From Moringa oleifera (Eukaryota; Streptophyta; Magnoliopsida; Brassicales; Moringaceae): a DNA stretch of 64,000 nucleotides. A model generated the notes under the pieces. It searched no databases. It worked only from the letters and a program-made list of their open reading frames with translations, and had not been told where the DNA came from. Below, piece by piece: positions 32,376-45,385 of this stretch (within the stretch, counting starts at the first letter, position 1; each line of letters opens with the position of its first letter). The position numbers and the translations under genes are program-made. The stretch covers positions 496,001-560,000 of the forward strand of contig JAJFZO010000028.1 of NCBI GenBank assembly GCA_021397835.1, read 5' to 3'.

Positions 32376-33085
32376 GTACTTAAACATCAATTCTTATGTT
32401 TGCTATTGCTTCCTAGTAGCATAGGCTATTCTCCTATATAATAGTAGTTGAATAATGCCTTAAGGCGGGTAGCATGATTTGTGAAAGTTTACTTTAGCAC
32501 AATTTGATACTAATAAATCTTTCAGTTGAGTTATTGATGCCACTTTGATTCGATAATACTACAAATAACTATGTTACTGCAACCAAGTTTTGTTATTTTA
32601 TTATCATATCTCTATTAAATAAGTTCTCTTACTAATTAACTTGAATAATCTATTAATGTTAGGGTAGAGGTTCGAAACTATTTTAATCTGATTAAAGTAT
32701 TCTTACACAAATCATTTCATATGTATTATGGGCATTAGTATGAATCTTTAATAAATATTGAGCCTACCCTTCTTAGATACAGCTGCTTCTTCTACCTCAA
32801 AATCCATTTTTTAACTTTAGAGCAGCTTCACTTTAACAATTTTAGTTTATTGATGGCGTGGAAAGTGATGGTAAAACTATGGATTTATTTGTTGTGCCTC
32901 ATATGGTCATTTAGAAGAAAAGAACACTGTAACCTTATATGGGATGGAGCTAGGCATTCATGGGGTTAAATTTGTTTTGAGTTTCATATTGGTGAATCCT
33001 TATTCTTCTTTCCCCTTCACGTTGTTTTTTTTTTTTTTTTTTGCTCAACCCTTTAGATAGCTAATCTTATCTTAATAATTTTTGC
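32376..33085. other. Spacer between TIC110 and AAA-ATPase fragments
   Basis: Intron-like AT-rich DNA with a long T run at about 33,027-33,043. No exon recognised. Confidence 0.45.
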
Positions 33086-34365
33086 TCAAATCTTGAAATT
33101 GCAATTAAGAGGCTGAAGAAAACCAGAAAAATATTAGAAGCCATCACAAAGCTTAAAGGCATGTATCTTCATCAACTATTACTTATAAAGAAATTTTAAA
33201 AGTTGTGTATGAATATTGAAGTTCTGGCAGAACCTTCAAAAGAGGAATACAAAACTAACTTTGTTTCTGCTGGTATGTCCTGGTGAAATTAGTGTCGAGT
33301 TTGATCATATAGGTGCTCTTGAATATGTAAAGAAGGCATTGTAAGAATTAGTCATTCTTCCAATAAGGAGGTGAGGGCTTTGTTTTGATGGAAGTCTTTT
33401 ACAGGTACTGAATATTATTTAATACTTTCAACTGTAATTTGCTTTATTCTTTTCGTTCTTTAATCATGCAATGATTCAGTCAACCTTGCAAAGGAATATT
33501 ACTATTTGGTCCTCCTTGCACTGGTAAAATCCTTCTTCAAGAGGCACTTGCAACAAAAGCTAAGGCAAACTTTATCAGTATAACTAGTTCTATGAAAATG
33601 TGTTGAGATACAGATGCATCATTCAATTACTTAAATTTGGAATTCCTAGATCACTAAACTTATATTTCTTACATTTATGGTATGTTTTAATGTAGTTTGG
33701 TTCTATTTTCACCATTTTTTAGCTTCTGGATTCTTTTTGTTGTTTCTCTCGCTCATTCATTTCTTTTTCTAGTATAATTGTGGCTATATCCATATAGGAT
33801 GACCATATCATCAATTCCTTTTTCTTTGATAAATAAAAGCTTAATTTTTGGAACTGAAGGCCATCAGTTCCCCTCATGTTATGCAATAGAAGGACAATTT
33901 AATCTTTAAAACAATTTAATTATGAAGTATGTAACTTACAATTCAAAAGACTCAATGTAGTTATAAGTTTAATCACTCTTCATCTAGTCTATGACACTAA
34001 AATGAACTTGTTTGTGGCCTATGTTCAGACAACATTTTCTTTGGATTAGCATTAAATGTTATTTATGATGTTAGATAAAAAGGATTTGGCCCCAGCACTT
34101 TGACAACATTTTCATAGTTTGTTTAAATATTTTCTTGCATCTTAAAATTAAAAGTTGAGAAGTTTCATTAAGTGTTTGTTTTTCTTGAGTACATAATCTT
34201 ATTGGCATTGATATTTTATTTTGAGAAAACATGTGATTAATTTTGCTCCTTACTACTTTCTTCCCCTTTTTTCATACGTTACAGTGGTTTGCAGATGTTG
34301 AAAAGCTTACAAAGGCCCTTTTCTACTTTGCCAGCAAGCTAGCCCCATCATTATATTTGTTGATG
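33086..34365 (+). pseudogene. AAA-ATPase domain exons (broken Walker A)
   Basis: About 33,086-33,163 encodes SNLEIAIKRLKKTRK. 33,231-33,370 encodes EEYKTNFVSAG, then after a frameshift PGEISVEFDHIGALEYVKKA, a stop, and LVILPIRR. 33,480-33,600 encodes [20 protein letters not shown] then [14 protein letters not shown]. 34,285-34,365 encodes WFADVEKLTKALFYFASKLA, then a frameshift where IIFVDE, the Walker B core, should follow. The Walker A motif GPPGTGKT reads GPPCTGKI, losing a Gly and the Mg-coordinating Thr. Exon borders agree with GT-AG introns. It is probably the same gene as the fragment at 29,663-30,157, with foreign DNA between. Confidence 0.8.
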
Positions 34366-34434
34366 GTATGAGCCACTCTTGTGAAATAATGATCTATAGT
34401 AAGTGTTTTTGCTACATTTTATATATCAATATAT

Positions 34435-34560
34435 TAGTATGGCAGTAATAGTATAGCAGTACAACAATTGCAATATAGTAGTAGCAGTTTAGATGCAATA
34501 GGTAGTAGCAGCTTAAATGGAGTAGCAGTAGCACTAGCAGCTTAGATGGAGTAATAGTTT
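34435..34560. repeat. Imperfect (AGT/AGC)n repeat
   Basis: Repeated GTAGCAGCTTAGATGGAGTA-like units lie in the intron-like DNA after the last AAA-ATPase exon. Related in kind to 28,299-28,515. Confidence 0.75.
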
Positions 34561-34874
34561 AGATCTGTATCATATTTTCTAATTAAAGTCTGAATCTAAA
34601 GGTTCAGCTACTTTATGATTAGTATGAAAATGTTACAGCTTTGCATAACTGTGATTGCAATATCCAAAGAAGGCACTAGAAGGTTGATTCTTTTTCTTGA
34701 CACTAAATTCAGATTTGGTTATTCTATACAATATTTTTCTTGTTTTAATATTCTTTTATATATAATTCAAGTTACAGCCCACCTTTCCAACCATGAAAGG
34801 AGAAGAATAGTATTTATCTTTGAGGAGTATTTTATTAGGAGATTCTTAAATACTTTTTAATGTGTATGGTATAG

Positions 34875-35048
34875 ATTATTCAGGAGGGCTCAATTACTGA
34901 AACTCTTGTGAAAATTGTCAAGAAACTTGAGGAACTAGCTAGAAGGTTGGCTAAATGTGTTAATTATGTTGGAGCAGCTAATGTTGAGAGTCATTACAAC
35001 ATGGACACTGTTGAATACTATTTTCTAGAGCTTAGTCCTCAATTACAC
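34875..35048 (+). pseudogene. Homomeric acetyl-CoA carboxylase, biotin carboxylase exon fragment
   Basis: The translation reads IIQEGSITETLVKIVKKLEE, LARRLAKCVNYVGAANVESH and YNMDTVEYYFLELSPQLH. Plant cytosolic ACCase has EEGPITVAPPETVKKLE..ARRLAK.VNYVGAATVEYLYSM and EYYFLELNPRLQVEHPV. This is therefore the biotin carboxylase active-site region up to just before the VEHPVTE motif. The frame is open and an AG acceptor precedes it. The next residues (VEHPVTE) are not found; the following 35,049-35,300 frames are unrelated. The enzyme carboxylates acetyl-CoA to malonyl-CoA; only about 58 residues remain. Confidence 0.8.
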
Positions 35049-38000
35049 ATATACTTCACTAGTTGTGCCATCAGTTGTAGACTCCTTTTATACTCATGAA
35101 GGTTTCATTCTCATGCAGCCTTTTTATATTTTGTTTGAAGTATTTTTTTCATTACATAATACTTTATTCGATGCATTAATCAGTGTCTATAATATGTCTA
35201 CTTGGGAGGAAAGAAAGGTTAGAAGTATAGTTGTCAACTTTGAAACAATTAGGAAGCTTTGTAATTTTTATGTGCCCGTATTTTTGTTCTTGTTGATATG
35301 TTAGTAGATGATATTTCTAACTTGAGATATGGACAGTTAGGTTGATATATTTGCATCTCATTTTGTTATGGTCTTTGCACAAGTTGTTTTATATTTGAAA
35401 AGGTCTGCTTGTTACCTTATTGATATGATTAATGTTAATGAATATCAGTATGTACTGGATACAGGAGGAGCACAAATACCTTTTCATTAATTAGAGATTA
35501 TTCTCATTAAAATTCTGCTTACTATACTGTCTTAGTTTTGTTGTCTTTTAATGAAATCCTCTCATCTTATGTACATGGGTCGCACCCCTTTTGTGCCTCA
35601 TAGCTAATTTAATGTTTTGCTTTGTTTCTGGTTCACAAAGAGAACAATTTTGATGGCTAATTTTCTTTTGATGTTTCGTTTATTTTTTCCTTTTCCAATG
35701 CTTTTGATGTTACATTATCTTTCCTTTTTTCCTCATTTTTTTCATTTTAATTAGTGGAGGCATGTCTTATAATTACCATAGTCACATAAGAGAGGTGTTA
35801 CTTGCATTATTTGATTATGTAAAAGAAAAGCCAAATGTTATTTTTGTATGTGAAATTGCCTTTTTGAGTGCATCTTATATATGTAATTACACTGATTGGT
35901 GGCCATATTTGGGAAAGTGATTGATCTAAGAGGTCGCTCATCCTTTATCTTATGGTTATCTTTGTTTCATTTGTATGTTGAAATTTACAAAAGATGGATT
36001 CAATCAAGTTTACTTGTGAAAAATAAAAAGGAAAAAGTATCAGTGCACTAGGTTTGTCATGGCTATCTTATGGTGATAAACAGCAACAGAAGATCAATCC
36101 TAATTATGCTATGGATACTTGTTTGCTAGATTTTTGTGAATCCATGATTGTTTATTTGATCTTATTCATCATTTTCGCTAGTTTCCCCTGGCATAGGTAA
36201 GAAGTTCATTGAAAAAAAAAAAAAAAAAGAAGGTGAAGACATCCTGCTAGGCAGCAGTGTACAAGGGACGGCCACAAAAGGAAAACTAAATAAAGAAATG
36301 AAATTAATGTCTAAAACCTAATAAATCAAGAAATTATAAAAGGTGTTCTAATCTAACTTTATTTTATGGAAGATAGTTTCACTTTCAGTTCTTATTGAGT
36401 AACTTAGTGCCTTTAGGAGTAAGGTAGGTATTGTACTTCTTTTACTTTAATTTATTTTTGATTACAGATATATACGCAGATGACTCAAATGTTGTTACCG
36501 GTATACCTTATTGTGAAGAAAAGTTTGCGATTAATATAGCTTAGGCCTTTAAATCATAGAATTTGATGGTATAGATATCTAAGCATTGATATAGTAATTG
36601 TTTTCCTATTCTCATGCATTTGCCCTCCACCTGCAATTTTAAAGTTACATGCTACCATCAGGGTGATACGACAATAAGATTGTAAGTCAAGTGCCATCTC
36701 TTACTTACTTTCTACTCAAGTTAATGGTTGTGCTCCACCTTCACCATTTGTTAAGCTTTGAGATATGATAAGTATTAGCCATAACACTACTATATGCATT
36801 TGAATAACATCATTATAATTCGATTTAAAAAAAGGGATGAGATTGATATTAAGTGCACCACTTTATTGATCTAATGAGTTTACAAAGGTTGAAAGTTAAC
36901 TTTTTGACTTTTGCATTAGCTATGTTATGCTTTGAAATTGAACTTGGAAAATATAGGCACATAATACTCTATTAGGAAAGATATTTATTTATAAACCACT
37001 TTAAACATTAATTGTGGCATAACTTCCACTTGTCTCTTCTGCATTACATTCTTTTCATATAATAGACTGCCATAGTATCTCCCGTGTTGAACCCTAATGA
37101 TATCCTCATAGCTATGATTTGTTAAGTAGTTATCTGATTTTAGCTAACAACCTTTAGTATAATTTTCTTGTTCTTAACTAGAAAAAGTATACTGAAAAGA
37201 TGCAGGGTTCTTAAGAAGATAAAGGATTGTGGGATGTTTGGAGCAATACTTGGAAACATCATTAGTTTAGGGTTAGGAAGTTATTTTTATTTGCATCATA
37301 ATATCTGGTAATAGATATTTATGCTATGTTACATATATTCGTTGAGGCTTTTTGCTTGTAGTATGTAGACATTGTGAAAAGCAAGAGGTTAGGCTTGAAA
37401 ATACTACCAATTTCTATTTCTTTCTTTCACCACCTTAAATAATCTGTTTTTATTATTTATTTTTGTTTTTAAACATGAATGGTAAGCTATATCTGTCACT
37501 ATAACTTTATCATCTTCTCCAAATATACAATATGCTCTAAGATCTTATCTTTTTTACACATAGTGTCTTAAATCTTCTTATTAGTACACATTTTTGCACA
37601 TTCTAGATGCATGTTAATTGTTGATGCCATGCATATATTGTCATGACGAATTGATTTACTATGCTAAATATATTGTCTTACCAAGGCCAATTCACTACAA
37701 GAACTCAAAACATTGTCATTTTCTTTGGTGTAGGGTGGTAACAACTTTTGAGTTAATTTAATTTGGTACTAGTTGAGTTAAGTTTGGGTTTCTTGGAAAT
37801 TATATTGTAGTGTGTTCAGGATTAGTTGTATTAATATATTTTGGGTTTAAATTAAATAAGATTTGTGGTTATCAGATCAGACACGGATTTGCCTGTTTTG
37901 GTTTCATATTAATGAAAAACATCTTAATGCTTTTTCTTTGTCATTTTCTTGAACAACTTAAAGATTTTTGTTGACCTTTTTTATTATTCCTCTTTTACAC

Positions 38001-41000
38001 GTAACATCGATCAAAGACTCCAGGAAACATCTTTTACTAGCATTTCATGGAACCACTTCTGCTAGTCTGATTTGATTTGATCTCAAATACCCACTAAACA
38101 TCGTAGTTGGTTGACCACTTACTTAAATGCATTAACTCTTTCTAACCATTGTCTTGTTTCTTTAATCAAATCGCGTTCATTACAACGAAATTAACTGTGA
38201 TCCATATCACTAAGTAATGTATTGCCTTCAAGTCAAGAGTACTCTATTTTTCATGTTGCATTATTAGATCTTATTTTGGTGTTAAATTTTCAAGTAAAAC
38301 TAGTCCTTTTCTTGTTATTCGGTAGGGAGGAAATTTCTTCAGTGTACAACCAAAGAACATGTGTTTGCTTGTTGTGGGAGAGAAGAAAAGTTTAGCAAAG
38401 CAAGGGAAAAAAAGAAAATGAAGAATGAACAAATGGTTAGTAAGGTGCTCTAGTTGAATCGTTTGGGGCTTATAGTGCGATGCACATTTCAAAGTCTTTG
38501 CTTAGAAACATGTTTTATAAAATTAAAAAACAATTAATTTTTGACCAGTTATTGTTATTGTTCAATAAATTAATGGTGATTCTTTTAATAGTTTAATTTT
38601 TGTTTCCACATCTTTTTATGAAGTGCTTCTGATAAATTACTGGTAATTCTTCATCTAACTTTGGAGATAGTTGGATAAAGTTATAGCCTTGTCCATGCAA
38701 GGATTTAATGGTATCTCTATTATTGATTTGAAATGCAGGTAAGGACTATGATAATGTTAACATTTTACGTTTATTGATGCTTCTTGCTCCTTCACTTTGA
38801 TTTTAGAAAGGAGATGAGACAATTGATCTTGACCTTCGTCTTGTACATTTATCAACTATAAAGCCTACCCTTGCTCTAGTGGTTATTGAGCTAACTATGA
38901 CTACAAGGGTTGCTACTTCAGTACTTTTTAAAACTTTTCTTAAAGAGAATCCATGCACAAGCTTTTGCGTTAACATTCTTAGTGGTTATTCAGTCTTTTC
39001 ACTTCATCTTTTGTCTTCCTTATTGTTTTTCTCTTTTTTTCTTCACTTCTCACACTTAAAAAAAGAAAAAGGAAAAAAAAAACTCTCTTGAAACTATAAT
39101 GACATTATATGTCAACTTATTTTTGACTCAATATCAAAAGGAGCTCATGAACCTTACATGGATAACTTTTTATCTTTCTTTGTTTTTGTTTTTGGGGTTT
39201 CCTTTTCTTCTTAAATTATGGAAATGAAATGGTTTATTAGAAGGCTAATTACATGGATGTGATATCTACAGTGCTCAGGTAGCACTAGAGATTTAAAAGA
39301 GGGTAAAATGAGGTTTGATAATAAATTTTCTCTTCTTGAAAATTTGAGTAGAATGCATTAATGATGGACATCATAATCTTTTTTAAATCTTGCAGTTTCT
39401 CCATTTTACTAGAGTGTCTAAATATTTTTCAAAGGTAGCAACTTTGTTTAATTGCTCAAAGATTGTCACCTTCATGGAAGTCAAAGATTTCATTTGACAA
39501 TCTTTGTCATAGCCTATAAACTAGTTGAATTGCATTTTTATACATATTGCAAATGTTTGTGAAATCTTGATAGTTGGTTTTTGTCAAAAAATTTTTATAG
39601 TCTACCTCTATCAAATTTTGGATTAACTAGTTTATAGTATTATATGTTATACATTATTTTTTCTAGCAATTCCTGCATTTGAAATTGTAATTGATGGGAA
39701 TGCATTGCTCTATGGACTTCCATGGCATTTTTATGGAAACTTAGATTTTCATTGCATTTTGTGGGGATTTGACATAGAAACTAATTTTGTTTTAAAATAT
39801 ATTCAATTTATTAGTTAGACCTATTTCATATTTTGGTCTTGTAAGACAACTTAATCATTGTTATCAAAGAAGAGAACATTAGTGATGTTATCATAATTAC
39901 ATTTATCTTTAACCACTGACACAACCCTGTAGGTGTAACATAGTTATTTTATCTACGAGTACATAAAATCAAGACCAAAAAAAAAAAAAATGGTCTAGCT
40001 TGAATAAATAAAGTCTTCAAAAAAGAAGATGATACTAGTGAACCACCAGAATATGACATGGGATCCTCTTTATGCCTCTAGAAATCAGCTTTTGTTTATG
40101 TTTTTAAGATAATAGTATAAAGAAAAGGGTTCATCATTGCATCTTAAAGAATCGTTACAAGAAAGGAGGATTGTTGTTTCGACTGTTAAGAATCATTAAG
40201 ATTTGAAAACTTCTATTGCATATGATGTATTGATTACCGATTACCTATTCTACTGATTGATCAAATTTATGGAATTCTCACCTGAAATAGAAAGCATTTT
40301 AACTTTTAATGGTATGATTGTATTATCAAAAATTAAATATTTTAGTTTTATTTTTTTCATTTATGGTGCAATATTAGATATCTCTTTCTGTAGGGTTTGT
40401 ATTTTCATGTATAATTATAATTAGTTGGTTTTGCTCTTAAGTAACCTTAAAATCTGAATGATAGCCACAATAGTTTTGGTTGTCATTATAGTTGTATGTT
40501 TGAACTATTAAGGAAGGAAATTATAGTTTTGTAACCAAACCATTTTTTCCTGCACATGTTGCGAGCTTGTCTTCTTCTTTATGTTTATCAAAACTAATGA
40601 CCAGCTTGCTTGATTTTCCTTCTCCAGAATGCATTCCAACAGTAAAGATTTGATTGAAAAGTTGCAATACAATACAACCTATGCAATGAACCCTGATATT
40701 CTATATTTCAACTTTATCGGTGCATGGAATCACTTAAAGAAAAAATAACAAATTCTCTTACTAGTAAGAACAAATAAATTAATGTGTCCTTTTAATAAGT
40801 GACCATCTAATTGTGGATGAGAGGAGAAAAGAGAAAGAAGCCAGACATAAACAAAAAAACAAAGATGTAAAAATGGTTCAAGTTAAGCCATGAAACATTT
40901 ATAGTAAAAACCTGATTTCTTAATGAACAACTTGTCACCCAATTGTGACAGTTTTAATGGTGTGATGCTTTATAGTAGGTGGAGTTCAATGCCCTGGCAC

Positions 41001-41470
41001 TTGACCGCAATGAAGAGCATTGTTGGCCCAAGTGTTTGCAATGTTAATTCTTGGATCTCTTATTTTTTCCATTCGGTCATTCCTTCAGTGTTTGTCTTCT
41101 ACTTCATCTTTTATTACACTACCACTTGATATTTGTAACAAATGTTATGTTTTGAATTATTTTACATTATTTTTATTTATTAAGTATTAAAAAAATAAGC
41201 TATATATAATATTTAAGAATTATATTGGCTAGGTAGTTTCTTACTAACTATGTGAACAAATAGAAAAGGAGAAAATTTGTAGTGCTTTTTGTCTTCTTTC
41301 AGCAATGGAAAGAGAGATTCACCATGAAAACCCTCTCTTTCCATTTAGAATAACATGATGAATTGAAGATTATTTGCTTAAAATCAAAACTTTCATAGCA
41401 GTTATCTCTTTACATTGTATATTGGATTGAAATAGTTTGTTTGATTAGTTGAACTGTGAATGGGCTTTTA
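35049..41470. other. Long AT-rich stretch without a recognised gene
   Basis: Intron-like DNA. An A17-18 run with AAGAAGGTGAAGACATC after it lies at about 36,211-36,235. An exon-like piece lies at 38,807-38,920 (after TTTTAG), reading KGDETIDLDLRLVHLSTIKP then TLALVVIELTMTTR, which I do not recognise. A TTCTTC-rich stretch lies at about 39,010-39,050. Short frames at 40,923-41,129 and elsewhere show no family signature. Confidence 0.4.
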
Positions 41471-42759
41471 AATCCATTAATTTCATTTAATATTAATTTA
41501 TTTATATTATCAAATTTATTTTCTTACATGAATTTTAAATTTTTATCAAAATAATATTATTTTTTAAAAAATAAAAAATAATTGTTTTAATCTTATTATT
41601 GCTCTTTTAAAATAACTGTTATTTTTATTTTTATATTATTTATCTTAATAATATAAATAAAAATATTATAAATTTATTCAACCATCATGCTTCAATTTCT
41701 AACTTTTAAACATCTTTCTTGTTTAATTTAATAATTGATTTGATTTTAAAAACATTTGAATAGTATTTGATAAAGTTTTAACAAAATTGACATGGTTATT
41801 TGAAGATTTAACAATATTATAAATTTGGTTAGTTGTACCTTGAAAATGCCCCTTAATTATGATATCAACACCAACTACATTATTTGTATTGAAAGTACTA
41901 GATATATGTGGACCTACTGGGCTATGGGTTTCAAATGTCGATCCAAGCCACAACTGAGCTTTGCTCTGCTCTCGGGCCATAAGCCTGAGATAAGCAATTG
42001 GACCAGATTAGCTATAGGCCTTAGCCTATGAAAAAGAGCAAGTTAAGCTCACAGGCTAGGCCTTAGTAAAAGTGCAGGTGCGCACGTCAGCTAGAGAAAT
42101 ACAGTGCAATATTTTTTTGTTTACTCGAGTTGTACCCAAAACTTTCCTTACTATCACGCGTCATGTGTTCTCTCGTCTAAGAAGCAAGGCATCTCTTCCG
42201 TTGAAGAGGAAGCCAAACTTTTCCAATACTACCACACAAGCAATCTTTGGAAAACCTACATTGATTTGCCTTAAGATTGATATCTACTGGGAAAATATAT
42301 GCACAAACCAACAAGATTATCAAGAGACAAAATTATGAAACCTAAGTTTCATACAAATCAAGAGTTTGAATTTCAATTAATTTTGTACAAATAAAAACTT
42401 ATTAATATAATATTAAATAATATTTATTATATTTGACCAAATTGATTTTGTAAATCACGTCATGTTGATCTAGTTTGATTTGTATGTAATTGATTATAAT
42501 TCAGAATTAGTAATGCCAAATCAAAAGATTAAAATTTTCAATTGATTTGAATTGAATTATATTAAAAAAACTATATATGATAATTTAATAAAATTAATAA
42601 TTAATAACTTTTCATTTTTATATAATTATTATAAAATAAATATTTTTAAATTTGTTACTAAAAAAACTCAACATCAAGTTATCTCAAGAAGAGTAAATGG
42701 TGAAAATCTTAAACCGGATAATAGCAAAATTAATCATTTAATTTATAAATGAAGTGGTT

Positions 42760-43471
42760 TAGGGAATCCAAATTAAGAAATGTAGAGTGGCAGACTGGCA
42801 GCATGCATGCCTTGTCAGCATGTAAGTACTGATCAAATCTGATGGGTCCCAATCTGACGTGGCAAAGACGAAAAACCAAAATCATTGTACTGCCAGAGAC
42901 AGAACGTGGTGTACGTACGCCTGGCGCACACCCTTTCATTCACCCCCGGACTTTCCCTGCCCTTCTATCCCGTATTGATCGCGATAATTACCAATACGCC
43001 CCCTCTTACAAGAATCAAAAGCTGTCCCTTCCCGTTGGCTGATTCAGATTCAACCCCCTCCACTTTTTCTCTCTGACACCACTGTTCTTTCCACCCTCCA
43101 CGCTCCCATCTAGCGCATGCTCCTCTGTTTCTCACTGCTCCTACGTGGGCCCCGCTATATCCAGTCTGTACAGGGGCTAATCGGCGATTGGGGATTGAAG
43201 TGTTTGTTTTCGCCCTTTATCTTCCTTCCCTTCTCTCTCTAGACATCATCGAAGCGCCACCATGACCAGGGAAAAAAAGGCTTATATACTTCGAAAGAGA
43301 GAAGCAGCGATTCTTGATTTCTGTTGGCTGTTGAGGTTTTATCAACGAAATGGTTCCGGAGAGGACACGTTAACTCGTACGAACCAGAGCTGCACTTTTA
43401 TAGAATTCGAATCTCCTCTCTCTATCTTTGTATCTTGTCTGTCTATCTTCTGTTGCCTTGAATCAGTTTTC
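42760..43471 (+). promoter_or_regulatory. Promoter and leader of the HAD-like fragment, copy 2
   Basis: The same elements as copy 1 are kept: TGACGTGGCA at 42,855-42,864 and TACGTGGGCCCC at 43,142-43,153, with GGCTTATATACTT near 43,279. The GCCACCATG at about 43,256-43,264 opens a frame that here runs without a stop into the main ATG at 43,472. A 17-nt indel against copy 1 makes this difference. Whether transcription starts upstream or downstream of 43,262 is unknown. Confidence 0.5.
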
Positions 43472-43748
43472 ATGGCTGAGTTGACTCAGGCCGAGGTGGT
43501 GTACTCGCCTCGGTCGCTGCAAGTGTGGAGGACGCTGTTGAACTGGCTAGCTTTCTCCTTCCAGATCTTCCTACAGATCCTGAGAGCCGTAGGTCACCAT
43601 CCTCTGCTCTCTTCTTCTCCTTCTGCTACTGTTGATGGTTTCAAGCCCGTGCCGGTAGTTGAATTGCAGGAAACAGATTCTCCGGAGACCTTGGAGATCG
43701 CCGCTGCCAGACACTCCAGCTCCGGCGATGAAGACCGAGAAATTCACA
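43472..43748 (+). pseudogene. First exon of putative HAD/CTD small-phosphatase-like gene, copy 2
   Basis: ATG 43,472 begins MAELTQAEVVYSPRSLQVWR then TLLNWLAFSFQIFLQILRAV, continuing open through PVVELQETDSPETLEIAA to SSGDEDRE. The two stops of copy 1 are absent. The exon is 277 nt, 5 nt shorter than copy 1, because bases are missing just before the GTACGT donor (43,749). This would shift the frame into any following HAD exon. No such exon is found here. The predicted hydrophobic segment (about residues 20-40) could anchor the protein to a membrane. The identity rests on the remembered N-terminal pattern and the EKLT|V splice phase of copy 1. Confidence 0.5.
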
Positions 43749-45385
43749 GTACGTTTAATTTCTTGTATTTCCTCTCCTAAATGAATTTTAAAGAAATTTA
43801 TCCATAAAATTTTAAAGAAAGCTCTATTGCTCCAATGGAGCTATAACAATTGGGGTCACATCTCTCTTGTTCTAAGATGGTTCCCATTTCTGGTATACCG
43901 CTTGCATTAATTTCTTGCAGAGAGGAAATTAGAAAGAAAAAAAAAACGATTTTATTACAGTTGTGCCTGCAACGCCAATTAAGCTGAAATAATATATTTT
44001 TGCTTCCTAACAATTTATGACAATCATGAATCTTCTTAGCAAATCATGCATAAATTAGCTAACTGGTTTTTTATTTTTATATTTATAATATTTTAACAAA
44101 AATCATAAATAATAATTTGATTTGAAAATTAACCGTCAAATAAATCTATAAAAACATTATTTTATATAAAAATGAGAGAAATTCTATACAATCATTTTCT
44201 TTTTAAAAAAATTTAAAATAATTTTAGAACTGTAGGCCAACTTTGATTTGGATTAAGACAAATTATATGAAAATAAACTAATAAAAAATTATTTAAAACT
44301 GAAAATAAGTGTACTTCCAAGATCACAGTAAGAGCAGATCAAATTGATAAATTTGAGAGAATTAAATAACTATAACTCCGTCTAATTAAAAAAAATAAAA
44401 CACAAAAAACGAAGGCTAAAGATGTAATTGGGAATGCTGTTAACAACATAAAAACGTGGCTATGTGGTCTACACCTGGTTTTCGGAGGAGTCTCGTAAAG
44501 AATATTGACCTGTAACTAGGATTCAGTAACCCGACAAACGCCACTCACTTTCATCTAATTTTTTATTTAAATTATTATTTATTTATTTGTTTACTTTCGC
44601 AATAACTGAAGAATTACTATTTTTAGTCCACTGACAGTACTCCTTGTGAAAAGAAATTTATCCTTGAAAGTCACAACGGCATGGCATTCATGTAATATAC
44701 AACAAACTTATGACTAGTTTGATATCTACATTAAAAAAAAAAAAGAGAGAGAAAGAGAAAACTAGTAAATGAAATAGCGAGATGTGGTCAAAAAGGAGAT
44801 TCTCATGTCAAAGAGCTTTATTTCCAACCGCAATCAACACTCTTTAGCTTTTTTCTAATTTTTTTAATTTTTTAATATTGATAAAAGTAAAATAGAATTT
44901 TTTTTAATGAAGAATAATACAAGAAAGAGACACGTACTGAAGACTCAAAGTGGCAAAGCCTCCGCAAGGATCGGCTGGCATCAGTTTTGTGACGGCCACG
45001 GCAGCATCGAACCGGTACTGACTCTTGGAAGTTAATTCAAATCTTCCCACATCATTAATTGGTAGCATTTTAAAATTTAAAGTATTTCTGTAATTGTTAG
45101 TTTGAATTGTAGTTATATTATATATTTTGTTATGCAAGAAGGTACAATGTAGATAATATTTTTATTATAAATGAGTATATCATTTTGATGGTCTGGTGAT
45201 ATTATAAATTATAAATTATAAATTTTTATATTTTAATTTATAATTTTTAAAAATAAATATGATAATTTATTGATTGCACTTAAATGATTCTTTTAATAGC
45301 TCTTATTCAATGGTCAATAAATAATAATTTATAACTATTTTAGTTATAATTGTTTAATGATCGTTATATAATCATTTGTAATCTT

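Larger units (their letters stand above)
41475..45385. repeat. Segmental duplication, copy 2 (partner 865-5,560)
   Basis: Direct-orientation partner of copy 1, colinear over the AT-rich left flank, the promoter and exon 1, and the right flank. It lacks about 0.8 kb present after exon 1 in copy 1. Confidence 0.85.

Noticed and set aside
865..45385. The two HAD-exon copies as the long terminal repeats of one giant element
   Set aside because: They carry a gene promoter and exon, are much diverged, differ by an 0.8-kb indel, and lack LTR end motifs or a shared target-site duplication that I can see.
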